40,720 bases of DNA from Priapulus caudatus (taxonomy: Eukaryota; Priapulida; Priapulimorpha; Priapulimorphida; Priapulidae): contig NW_014577131.1 in assembly GCF_000485595.1 (NCBI RefSeq), positions 1 through 40,720 of the forward strand. The letters run 5' to 3'. Made by a program: the position numbers and the translations under genes. A model generated the notes under the pieces. That model saw nothing but the letters and a program-made list of their open reading frames with translations, was not told the DNA's origin and searched no databases. Shown here piece after piece: positions 1-10,589 of the stretch (positions within the stretch are counted from its first letter, which is position 1; each line of letters begins with the position of its first letter).

Positions 1-33
1 AGAAGAGAGAGAGAGAGAGAGAGAAGAAGAGAG

Positions 34-69
<36 letters not shown>

Positions 70-79
70 AGAGAGAGGG
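1..79. repeat. (GA)n microsatellite
   Basis: An almost pure GA/GAA run opens the window. The following stretch 80-715 has no supported gene: short open frames there lack family resemblance and splice context. I see nothing else in it. Confidence 0.9.
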
Positions 80-729
80 GAGATCCCCCCGCTGTCTGAT
101 GTATCCCAACCGCTCACAGTGTCTCCACACCAACCGCTAGGTGTCACCACCAGCGAGACCGCTGGCTCTGCTATGTAACTCCCGCGTCTCACTACCACCT
201 TTATGTCACGATGCGCTAGAAACGTAATTACAGTAATCAACTTATCACTAATAAACACGCTCGCGTATTTCGTCATTACCAACATCGACTGCATGCCGAG
301 GATGCTAATACTTGAGGTGCGCAGCAGCTGCATGCGCAAACCAATTGGTGCCCCGCCTGCATTTAACCCGCTGTCGCACCGGGAAGCGTGATTAACCCGT
401 GAAGCACTAGTCATGATCGGTACCTAATTCTCATTCATCCTAATTCTCATAGTCTCACGCGATTACCTGACCTGCATGAAAGCGCATTAGTTATCGCTAA
501 ATACATTCCAGAGGGAAACAATGCCAGCACGTACGCACAGGCAGGCACGTGAAAAGCATATAACATCGAAAGCGTATCGATCTAGCTACACAATCAGACG
601 GATGCTGAGCGAGTGACTCGCCTTTCCGATGCTAACTACCTTGATTTGTGTTGGGGTTCAGGCGCATGCGCATGCCGCCCACTTGTGTGAAAACTCCACA
701 TACGGTACTCCTCGGTATTGCCTCGCAGA

Positions 730-908
730 ATTTACCCGCGCGCACAGACCTATACGCGCGCACACACGCGCGCGCGCACACACAGACCTATACGCGCGCA
801 CACACGCGCGCGCGCACACACAGACCTATACGCGCGCACACACGCGCGCGCGCACACACAGACCTATACGCGCGCGCGCACACACAGACCTATACGCGCG
901 CACACACG

Positions 909-945
<37 letters not shown>
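730..945. repeat. CG/CA-rich minisatellite, unit about 38 bp
   Basis: About five copies of a unit beginning CAGACCTATACGCGCG, followed by alternating CA and CG dinucleotides, ending in a pure CA run next to the N. The alternating purine-pyrimidine composition is of the kind that can adopt Z-DNA. Open frames through it (His-Thr-Arg rich) are composition artefacts. Confidence 0.9.
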
Positions 946-946
946 N
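946..946. other. Assembly gap or join (single N)
   Basis: The only undetermined base in the window sits exactly at the end of a CA run, where assemblies commonly break. Sequence on the two sides may not be truly adjacent. The missing N-terminal exons of INTS5 could have been lost here. Confidence 0.8.
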
Positions 947-1049
947 GGGTCGAAAACCCGGGCGGAAATATTCAACATGTTGAATACGAGCGATGCGCCG
1001 GGCGTATGGGAACGCGAGCGAAATATGCCGCCCCCACCCGTACACCTAC

Positions 1050-1262
1050 GCACGTGCCCCGCCCTACACCGACGCACGTGCCCCCCTACACCGACGCACG
1101 TGCCCCCCCCCTACACCGACGCGTGTACCCCTCCCTACACCGACGCGTGTACCCCTCCCTACACCGACGCGTGTACCCCTCGTCGGTGTAGGGGGGTACA
1201 CGCGTCGGTGTAGGGGGGTACACGCGTCGGTGTAGGGGGTACACGCGTCGGTGTAGGGGGCA
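1050..1262. repeat. Minisatellite of about 21-24 bp that switches orientation near 1183
   Basis: Units read CTACACCGACGCGTGTACCCC from about 1063 to 1183, then the reverse complement (GGGTACACGCGTCGGTGTAG) from about 1184 to 1260, making a large imperfect palindrome. More units in the second orientation lie at 1772-1845, on the far side of the flipped INTS5 exon. The switch point is a candidate inversion breakpoint. Confidence 0.85.
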
Positions 1263-1485
1263 AACACACACACGCACATAGATACACACACCATACAACC
1301 CCCCCCCCCCACACACACACACATACTCGCAAGCATGCACGCATGCGCGCACACACACACACGCACATACCAGCCACCAGAGGTATAACAGTGACAACCC
1401 CCCACTCCCACTCCATCCCACCACGTGCACCCCGCGAACAGATCCGGGTTCGAGCATCCGCCACGCTCGCGCTCGCCGTCGATAC

Positions 1486-1741
1486 CTGGAAGAGCGTGAG
1501 CAGGGCCTTGTGTATGCCCTGCGCGTGCTGCGTCACCAGGTGTCCGAGGATGCCCACGACGGACGCGATCTTCGGCACCTTCTCGCCGCCGCCGCCGCCG
1601 CCGCCACCGTCCGCGGAGGAGGAGTTGCCGGAGAAGTCCGCCTGCTGCTGCTGCTGCTGCTGCTGCGCGCTGCCATGCGAGCAGAAGTCCTTGAGGCCGC
1701 AGTGCAGCACCCTGGTGATCATCGTCGTCGGGAAGCACGAG
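1486..1741 (-). CDS. INTS5: INTS5 internal exon in inverted orientation
   Basis: A 256-bp exon on the minus strand with a clean acceptor (TTTCAG before 1741) and donor (GTATCG after 1486). It encodes one split codon plus 85 codons: a segment with [14 protein letters not shown], then low-complexity Gln8 and Gly8 runs, then [18 protein letters not shown] and HKALLTLFQ. It ends in phase 0. The first plus-strand INTS5 exon at 2058 begins in phase 0 with DDVDDFRLATVPYLL, so the two join in frame, yet they lie on opposite strands. The GILGHL and LATVPFLL-like segments are adjacent in INTS5 as I recall the family. Polymorphic inversion or misassembly are both possible. The assignment to INTS5 rests on phase, adjacency and recalled similarity. 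Confidence 0.72.
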
Positions 1742-1771
1742 CTGAAACGATGACAGCACGCGCATCGAGCT

Positions 1772-1845
1772 AGCGTACACGCGTCGGTGTAGGGGGGCAC
1801 GCGCGTCGAGCTAGCGTACACGCGTCGGTGTAGGGGGTACACGGT
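1772..1845. repeat. Further units of the 21-24 bp minisatellite
   Basis: Two or more units (GTACACGCGTCGGTGTAG) in the same orientation as 1184-1260, with a duplicated CGAGCTAGCGTACACGCGTC motif. With the earlier block they bracket the inverted exon. A TGCG microsatellite follows at about 1860-1920. Confidence 0.85.
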
Positions 1846-1873
1846 GCATGTGTGTGCATGTGTGCGTGCGTTC

Positions 1874-1918
<45 letters not shown>

Positions 1919-2057
1919 TAAGCCTGCGTGTGTGGAGGGAGTGCAGCTGATCAGTTTACCTTATCCCTAAACGACAATAATAACAAGTGTGATGGGCCTA
2001 CAATGCTGGTTATAAGACGTCGCTATCCGTACCAAAACCTTGTAGGAGAGTCTTCAG

Positions 2058-5000
2058 GATGACGTGGACGACTTCAGGTTAGCTACGGTGCCCTACCTTC
2101 TGCACCTCGCCTCTCTGTCTCCCATGCTGCTGTGTGTGATTGCAACGGACTCTGTGAAAACTCTCACGCCAGACGTGCTCAACCAGCTAGCTGTTCAGGT
2201 GGGAAAATGGCAGTTCTCACATGTCCAGGACCTCGACAGGTAAGCTGGCTATAATGATAGAGCACTATACTGTACTATGTATTTCCTACATGTGTTCTTG
2301 CATCGTGTACGTTTGTTGAATCTTTTTATGCTGAATTTTGGTGCGCATGTTGCATGTACACGTTTGCATTGTTTACAGTTTGCTGAGCCTGGTTGTGCAT
2401 TTGATCATCATGAGCACAGATGGTTCTCTGGGCATTCTACAGTTCCTGATCAATACCATGGCCCTGGATACAGGCATCAACGAAAAGGTTGAAAAATGCT
2501 GTACAGTAATCCTGGTAAGTGGTAGTGTTCTCAAGCCGGATAGTGTTAACATATTGTTTGTTTACTATTACTTTTCACTACGCTACCCGACTGCTAGTCC
2601 CAAAGTTTTAAAGCCTATGCGAACCCAACTATGTATATTTTTCAATAAAAACACTCAACAATAATATTTTACCATATTAAATCTCACTGCAGCAGGAACA
2701 CAGCATCTGGCTATTGCACTAATTGTCTCAGTGCAGAGCAATGTACGAGGAGTGTATGTAATAACACTGTATATATCTGTATATACACTGTAATATACTA
2801 TATATACACTGTATATACACTGTAATATACTATATATACACTGTATATACACTAATATACTGTATATACACTGTATATACACTAATACACTGTATATACA
2901 CTAATACGCTGTAATATACTGTATATACACTAATACACTGTAATATACTGTATATACACTAATACACTGTATGTAACAATGTATATACACTCCTGATTAC
3001 ATCATACCGTCATATTGAAATTGTTACGCAGGATATGCTTGTGATGGATCTGCAGCGGATGATTGGGATGATTGCGACGTGGGAAGCCACACGCGGTGAT
3101 ATTCCGTTCCTTGCCAGTCTCCTCAGCAACCAGATAGCATTGTGCAACATGCTACTTCAGCCTCATCCCCAGCAGGGGTTAGTCGACATAGCAAGTTAAC
3201 TAGTTACAACTACTCCCAGGAGTGGTAAATGCATCATAAAACTAGCCTAAATTACTGTGTTATGCGCTATATATGACACACAGTAGGTTTTGCTCATCTT
3301 TCTTCCATTAGACTTGTGTAGCCAGGTGTTATAAATACAATATAAAACTAAATCCTTAAAGGCATAATAAGTCCATTGCTTATGCAATGTTGACGAATGC
3401 TAGAGTAACTGGCACCTTGTGTAGTTAACAAATAACACGAACCTTACTCCAAACGCGTATTAGTTCTGTTCCAATGGTCACTGCTGGTTACTAAGAAATG
3501 CCTAATTGAAAATCCGCAGTCCAAAAATCAGTTGTTTACAGTTCAAACCGCTGCCGGCGAAGCGGGTGTGATACACGATCTTATAGTGCACCGGACATTT
3601 TCGCACGCATGCTCGGCCGTACGCAATGCTATCATCAGTGATTTCGTAAACATGGACGCTCGTCGATAAGGAACTTTTTTGTCAGGGCTGTCCACGTGCG
3701 TTCCGTGATTAGTACGTGTGTTTTACTCCATTTCCATGTTTAGTCCGATGGCCGTTACCCGCTGACACCTCCATTTCATCTGCGTCCAAAACATACGGGC
3801 CGACAATGTTTATGTGCCATCGCCTTGAACTCCTGGATGACATTTACGGCACGTAAATGATACGTTGATACATATCAACAACCGATTTCAAGTCTTGTTT
3901 GTAATATAACCAGCAGTGATATTGGACAAACTAATACGCATTTGGCTATTAGGTTATGTACTTATTAACTACACAAGGTGCCAGTTACTCTAGCATTCGT
4001 CAACATTGTATAATTAATGGGCTTATTATGCCTTTAAAGTTACCGTGTTATGCGCTATAGACAATGTACCAGCGTACTGCTGTTCTCTCTTTCATTAGAC
4101 CGTTGTGGCCAGGAGTAATAAATACGCCATAAAACTATGCTAAGTTACCGTGTTATGTGCTATATGCGATGTACTAGCACTGTCCATCTCTCTTTCCATT
4201 AGACTCGTGGCCAAGATTATAAATACGTTATAGAACCTATCCTAGTTACCACGTTATGCACGATGTACTAGCACTGTCCCATCTCTCTTCCATTAGACTC
4301 GTGTGGCCAAGATTATAAATACGTCATAGAACTATCCTAAGTTACCGCGTTATGCGCGATGTACTAGCCACTGTCCATCTCTCTTCCATTAGACTCGTGG
4401 GCAAGAGTTATAATACGTCGTGGAACTATCCTAAGTTACCGCGTTATGCGCGATGTACTAGCCACTGTCCATCTCTCTTCCATTAGACTCGTGGGGCCAA
4501 GAGTTATAAATATCATCGTAGAACTATCCTAGTTACCGCGTTATGCGCGACTGTACTCAGCCACTGTGCCATCTCTCTTCCATATGACTCGTGTGGCCAA
4601 GAGTTATAACATACATCGTAGAACTATCCTAAGTATACCGCGTTATGCGCGATGTACTAGCCACTGTCCATCTCTCTTCATTAGACTCGTGTGGCAAGAG
4701 TTATAAATACGTCGTAGAACCTATCCTAATTACCGCGTTATGCGCGATGTACTAGCCACTGTCCATCTCTCTTCCATTAGACTCGTGCTGGCCAAGAGTT
4801 ATAATACGTCGTAGAACTATCCTAAGTTACCGCGTTATGCCGATGTACTAGCACTGTCCATCTCTCTTCCATTAGACTCGTGTGGCCAAGAGTTTATAAA
4901 TACGTCGTAGAACTATCCTAACGTTTAACGCGTTCATGGCGATGTACTAGCCACTGTCCATCTCTCTTCCATTAGACTCGTGTGGCCAAGAGTTATAAAT

Positions 5001-8000
5001 ACGTTATAGAACTATCCTAAGTTACCGCGTTATGCGCGATGTACTAGCCACTGTCCATCTCTCTTCCATTAGACTCGTGTGGCCAAGAGTTATAAATACG
5101 TCATAGAACTATCCTAAGTTACCGCGTTATGCGCGATGTACTAGCCACTGTCCATCTCTCTTCCATTAGACTCGTGTGGCCAAGAGTTATAAATACGTCG
5201 TAGAACTATCCTAAGTTACCGCGTTATGCGCGATGTACTAGCCACTGTCCATCTCTCTTCCATTAGGCTCGTGTGGCTCAGTCGGATCCTCGCTTTTGTC
5301 GGTCAGTACGGCGGGGAGCCGGTGGCAGCCGACATTCTGCATCACTTCCTGTGTCACGGACAGGACAGCCGCATGGCTTCTCTCTTCCAGAGCATGAGTC
5401 AGGAGATGGATAGCCAGCTGCCGAACGCGCTGCAGAGAACTGTCGACAAGGTAGCGGGCTGCTAGCGCCACCGCTTGGATGATACCTCTTAGCTACTGTT
5501 ATTACCTTTTTACTACCAGTACTACTGTTTTGTTATTACATTCTTAACGCTTAGCTGCTACTACTACTCTTAGCTGCTACTACTACGCTTAGCTGCTATA
5601 CTACTCTTAGCTGCTACTACTACTCTACTATACGGTACCCTGCTATGGTACTATACACTACTCTATGTGGCTTGTGAGAAAGGCAATTTTCAGCTTGTGT
5701 TATTCAAAACAAGTGGAGGATGATTGCCGATTATTAGCCTGGTTGGGGGGGGGGGTCAGCCTAACCCATAGGGATAGAGATTTTGCGTTCGATGCCCAGT
5801 GAGTGTAGTTTTTTTCCACGCTGACGTGACGGTGATTTTCAGGCGTTCGTCACTCTGCAGAGCCAGCCGGACATGTTGGAGACCCTCCTGTGCAACATGC
5901 TCACGCTGCTGCTGCGGTGGCGCCATCGTAGGTCAAGCAACAGGTGAATCTCCAACCTCAACTGAATTGTCTATCGTGTCGCTCTCGCGTCGGCAGCAAA
6001 TAATTCCCCAGATGGTACCACGTATAATGACGTTGCTCTCGGGGGAAATCAGACGGTAACGAATCGAATGCTTACTACTTAAGCTTCTCTTGCGCATTTT
6101 ACTTCACATCTGCAGGCGTCTAATGTCCGCTGACTTTCGCAGGTTTGCCATCATCCTCCGAAATCATGTCTCACCCCTGTGCTGCCATCTACGGTCGAAT
6201 AATAGAAAAGTGTCTTCAGCCGCTATGCAGTGCTTGCATCTCATTGGCCATCCTCGGCTCCTGCCATTAGGAACGATGCTGCAATTGTGTTTTGGTGTTA
6301 CAGCATATTTCTTCAGTGTCCTTCATATCAAAGGTATTGACTTAGCAACTTATCATTCAGATATCAAAGTTGATCTGCTGTGATAAAAACTACTCATTCT
6401 CGAGAGAATGAATGCTAAAATTATACTGTGCATAATTAATAATGATAGTCACAATTATAAACGTAATAATTGTAATCATGATGATAAATCATCATGATTA
6501 TTAACCATAATCATAATAATCCTCGCAATATTAATCATATTTTAATTATATTAAACGTTTGTTCAAAGTTTCCCATGTTTCTTTGTTCGCTGGCGCGCAT
6601 CCTGCTCCACGCAGCTGTGGAAGAGAAGCTGGTCGGAGTGCGCACCTGCAGGGCCTACCTGCAGAGCCTCAGCGAGATTCCCGGAGCGCAGCACGTGCTA
6701 CTGCACAGCCTCGTCCATGGCTGCATGCTGCAGGTACACACCCACACACCGATTCATCTCCCCAGTCGTGTTACCAGAGGAGATATATTTGAATAGTGGG
6801 CCCTGGTAGGCTTCACGGGATGTGGTGACGCTAGGCTAGCATTCAGGGCTTTGGCGAAAAAAAGTTTATGCTGTGTTCACGTTAAATAGTTAGGGATTAT
6901 CCTAACACTGCATCAACTATTTTTGTAGAAGCCTGGAAAGTTAAGCGAGTGGAACTATGCCCTGTAGATCCTATCCAGACACCCTATTTAAATATGTTTC
7001 TTTTGTAGTATGGTCAGTCGCCTTCTGTTAAAATATGTGCTGTATTACATGTGAGGTTGTTATCCGGCTAGGAAAACCGGTTTCCATTAACATTATCGTT
7101 AAACGATATTTACATTCCTCTGGAAATAAGTTCAAAAAATTTAGTATTCCTAACAGGGAGTGCACCGAATCGGTCTCATCGGATTGTGACGATATTTTCG
7201 TTAGCCGACATGTTGACATCATCCTCGATATTGCAGGGGCAGGCCGGGCCGCTGCGGTCGAGGATTCCAGCGCCCCCTGTTGAGAAGTGTAAGGTCGAGC
7301 AGACGGCGATGGCGTGCCTGCTGGAGGAGAACGCTCATCACGGACATGCAATCATTCTGCCGCAGTCTCACTCCAGCGTCTTCCACGCCGGCATCATCGG
7401 CAAAGGCGTCCAGAATCCGCCGAGAGCGGCCATGTTCACGAGGGTATTAATTCATGGAGGAACTCAATTTAATTAGCGATGCAGGTCATTATTTGCTTCC
7501 AGAAAAGCTTGTCGTCTGTGTACAAGATGATGCCGTTAAAATGCAGTGCGTGCCATTGCGTGCATAGGAATTTGCTCACTGCTCGAGGGTCAAATGAATT
7601 TTGATGATATTGCATGATACAGTTGATTTTTGTTTATCAGGGGTGAAAGAGTGTAACAGGGTATGAATGGTAGGAAGCTTCTTCCAAAGACACCATGCTA
7701 ATATTTCGCTATGCTAATATTTTGTGAGGTAAAATTTGTAGATAAACATCATGATTGTCGTGGTCATCTCATGATTGTACACTCTGCTTGAACGTAGTTA
7801 CGTCGTTTGGTGACAGAGGCTGCTGCACCTGGTGGGAGAGGGCGGGGCAGTTCAATTTATCTGACGCTGCTTTTGAATTGACGGATTCTGACAGAATGAG
7901 ATCAGCACGAATCGGCAGCTGTTTCTTGATGTGGTGCAAGCCTGCTCCCTCTATCATCCGAACGATGAAACGGACACGATGGAACTCGACATCGCCATGG

Positions 8001-9374
8001 AAACCGAGCAGCTGGTGACGGCTGAGCCAGGTGTCGCTGCGCTGGAGGCTATAGCACTGATGCTGACGGAGATGGCTACTCCAGATGTTCTGTATAATCA
8101 GATTGATTGGCCAGAGGAAGCGTTCGCCCGTTGTACTGTGGAGAGGTATACTACTGCAGTTACCCGTGAAAATCCAATGCATTCAACTTGATAACTTGGC
8201 AACTATTTGTGCCTATACTATCATATAATTTACAATGCATGAAGGTGTAACTGACTATCATTTCTCCTGTTACAGAGATCTCGTGATAAAGAAAAGGTTC
8301 CATGAATACCCAGTCTTGTGGGAGCTACTAGATTTTGTAAGCAGAGGTAGGTGACCGTTGTGTACTTCTGTACAGCACTGACCTGTTGGCTGTTGTAGTG
8401 CCGACTGAAGAGATTAATGCGAACTATTGTTTTAGTCAGCAAAACTATCCCGAAAAAAATCCTTGTAGTTTTCACATTTACCTTGGTTAATAACTATCAT
8501 TGGCCAGCGTTTTTGATCATCAAGCAATAATACGAAGTAACTTTGTTTTTTTATGACACTAGACAGAGCAGCACTGCTACAATGTTCAGTGCTGCTCCGG
8601 GGTATTGTCGCCATCCTCCTCGCTTACTGGGAAAATTGTCGTGATTCAGCGACAACCGCATCGCCATGGCAACTGGAAGCTTCGTGCCGTGTTATTCAGA
8701 TCATGAACCAGGTGCCGTTATAGATTGATTAACCTGTAATAATTATGTGAAATACTACATATCGTAGTTTTTCATTGGTTTGTTTCTTAGCGGTTAGTGT
8801 TATATACTACACTCCACGATAATAAATAACAAGCAAAAATCTTTTTTCTCACAGGGTAAGCTATTACCGCTACCACTAAGCGACATCAGCATTTTGTTTC
8901 CATTGCTGAGTCCGTATGAAACTCATCTGCTTCTGAGAGATGTATGGCAATACATTCATGAAAACAACATAAGCCAAACTGGAATTGGCCCTGGTCCTAT
9001 GCCTGGTAAGTTGGGTTCGACACGTGGTACACTGCCAGTTACGTTGCCTGCATACATGCGCCATCCCATTGGTGGCAAACTGAAACAGAGTTATACCCAC
9101 TTCTCATCTGTCTTCAAAAGTCGTCTGCTATGTAGGCTTTAGGCTAATTGAAAAGATTTATGCCATTAATATGAATATCAACATGAAATATATAACTGCT
9201 GCCTTGCCATCGCCTGGCTACAACCGATGCTATATATATATATATATATTTTCATCCCCGCTTTCAGGCTGTAGCAGCTGCCACACCGATACACTGCGAT
9301 CGATTCTCCAGTTGAACACGAGTGCGGTTGGACACCTCTATTGCCACTTCTTCAACACGGGAAAACAAAGTTGA
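2058..9374 (+). CDS. INTS5: Integrator complex subunit 5, 5' incomplete
   Basis: INTS5 is a nuclear scaffold subunit of the Integrator complex, which cleaves snRNA 3' ends and terminates promoter-proximal RNA polymerase II. Exons: 2058-2239, 2379-2514, 3032-3177, 5267-5450, 5843-5943, 6116-6333, 6615-6733, 7237-7443, 7895-8145, 8276-8346, 8563-8711, 8855-9005, 9268-9374. All are GT-AG and phase-compatible, giving 673 residues plus the inverted upstream exon. The family is about 1000 aa, so about 200-250 N-terminal residues are missing. The diagnostic C-terminal region has WPEEAFARCTVERDLVIKKR, LQCSVLLRGIVAILLAYWE, SPWQLEASC and LLSPYETHLLLRDVW, matching the INTS5 C-terminal domain. The 3' end of exon 6 is uncertain: donors at 6294 and 6333 both keep phase. 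No catalytic residues are expected. The stop is at 9372-9374 and no clear AATAAA follows. Confidence 0.87.
2765..2992. repeat. AT-rich tandem repeat in an INTS5 intron
   Basis: About ten degenerate copies of an 18-20 bp unit containing ACTGTATATACAC and TAATATACTG, between INTS5 exons 2379-2514 and 3032-3177. Confidence 0.9.
3235..5266 (+). repeat. Tandem array of about 97-bp units, each carrying a copy of an INTS5 3' splice site
   Basis: Fourteen copies of a unit (one before and thirteen after a transposon insertion) reading through GTTACCGCGTTATGCGCGATG, a pyrimidine tract, CTCTCTTCCATTAG and CTCGTGTGGC. The last copy ends at 5266 and supplies the real acceptor of the exon at 5267. Repeat units share the tract, the AG and about 10 bases of that exon's start. 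Candidate AGs lie near 3312, 4100, 4202, 4299, 4395, 4486, 4683, 4780, 4876, 4975, 5075 and 5171; the copy near 4585 is altered to CATATGA. Units at 4500-4950 contain scattered single-base indels. Confidence 0.93.
3360..4033. mobile_element. Non-autonomous inverted-repeat transposon flanked by TTAA
   Basis: A 674-bp element with inverted termini about 75-80 bp long, starting AGGCATAATAAG and ending CTTATTATGCCT, with several mismatches between the arms. It is bracketed by TTAA at 3356-3359 and 4034-4037, the target duplication typical of piggyBac-type elements. It interrupts one unit of the splice-site array: removing it and one TTAA rejoins the unit. No transposase frame is visible, so it is a MITE-like derivative. 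Confidence 0.82.
5530..5640. repeat. TAGCTGCTACTAC tandem repeat in an INTS5 intron
   Basis: Four to five copies of a 16-19 bp unit (TTAGCTGCTACTACTAC), followed by loosely related TACTAT motifs. Confidence 0.8.
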
Positions 9375-9920
9375 ACGAACATTGTGAGCTGCTGAGGACT
9401 TCCGGCTATTCCTCAGGCTTCTCTGTTGCCATGGCGACTTGTAAAAGTGACTCCTCCTTCGCTATTGCCACGCTGACCATTACTTGGCTACTCCAAATTG
9501 CACAGACTGCAGAAACCGCTTCTGATGATGACTGTTACGAAGGCTTCGCTGTTGCTGCTGTGATGACAATAGTGTCCATAGTGACCATAGTTGACAATAG
9601 TGTCCATTACTTGGAAAGCCTTTCCCCTGCTGTCGTTTTGACATTTTCTTGGACAGCAATTTTCCTGGAGAGGCGTTGCTATTGGACTTGCTGTGACAAT
9701 TGAGACCTATCAACATTGTACAGTGACAATCCTGGCAGCCATGATGCGTTCATGATGCGTTGTGCACTAATTGTAAACATGAGGCAGGGTATCATGCAGG
9801 CAATATGCGGTCAGATTTCTATTCTACGATTGGACTGCAGCCAACTCGCTCGATTCAACTTGAAACCCAGTACAATACTCGCATTGGTTTCAATTAGGAA
9901 GCCTGATTCGTGTAATGCAC
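9375..9920 (+). other. INTS5 3' flank, probable 3' UTR
   Basis: No gene. It begins right after the INTS5 stop, contains scattered short direct repeats around GACAATAGTGTCCAT (about 9565-9610), and reads open in some frames without family resemblance. I found no canonical AATAAA, so the transcript end is not fixed. Confidence 0.5.
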
Positions 9921-10162
9921 CCCGGCACACACGTGAGTTATTTTACTCAAGTAAAATGACCCACGAGTCATTTTACTCACGTGTGCGGCGGATTTTCGTT
10001 GAGTAATTTGACGCATGCGTCATTTTACTCACGTGTGCGGCGGATTTTCGTTGAGTAATTTGATGCATGCGTCATTTTACTCACGTGTGCAGCAGATTTT
10101 CGTTGAGTAATTTGACTCGTGCGTCATTTTACTTGAGTAAAATAACTCACGTGTGCGTCGGG
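9921..10162. mobile_element. Foldback MITE with internal 52-bp tandem repeats and CACGTG boxes
   Basis: A 242-bp element whose 40-bp ends are inverted copies with two mismatches: the left end starts CCCGGCACACACGTGAG and the right end finishes CTCACGTGTGCGTCGGG. The interior has about three copies of a 52-bp unit that is itself partly palindromic (GTCATTTTACTCACGTGTG, TTGAGTAATTTGA). CACGTG E-box palindromes recur at least five times. No clear target duplication and no ORF. Confidence 0.8.
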
Positions 10163-10542
10163 CTTTAGGTAATCAATTTCTCATCATGTAAGATATATTT
10201 CATTGAAATTGATGGCCAGTGTCTAGTTTCTTTTGTAATGTTTATAGCTTTCTATGTTACTGTTTGTATATAATCATGCAATAATACGTGAATTTGTCAA
10301 ATGTTGGGATTCTTTCTTCTTGAATGCGTGGTTTTTTTATATGACTAGTTGGACATACATGGTATACCAATAAGAAGCATGCCCTACTGATTTCATTTGT
10401 TTAACGTTGGCTTGCTAGTAAAAAAGCAAGTTCATTTGAGACAGAAAGAATGAAAACGAGAGGCAGAGAGAGGGAAAGTGAAAGAGTGCGCGCGAGAGAG
10501 AGACAGACAGACAGAGAAACATAGTAAGATCACAGAGAGAAT

Positions 10543-10589
<47 letters not shown>

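Noticed and set aside
629-1235. Overlapping plus-strand frames of Ala-Arg-Thr-His repeats
   Set aside because: They run through the CA/CG satellite and the N, in all three frames, and have no gene context.
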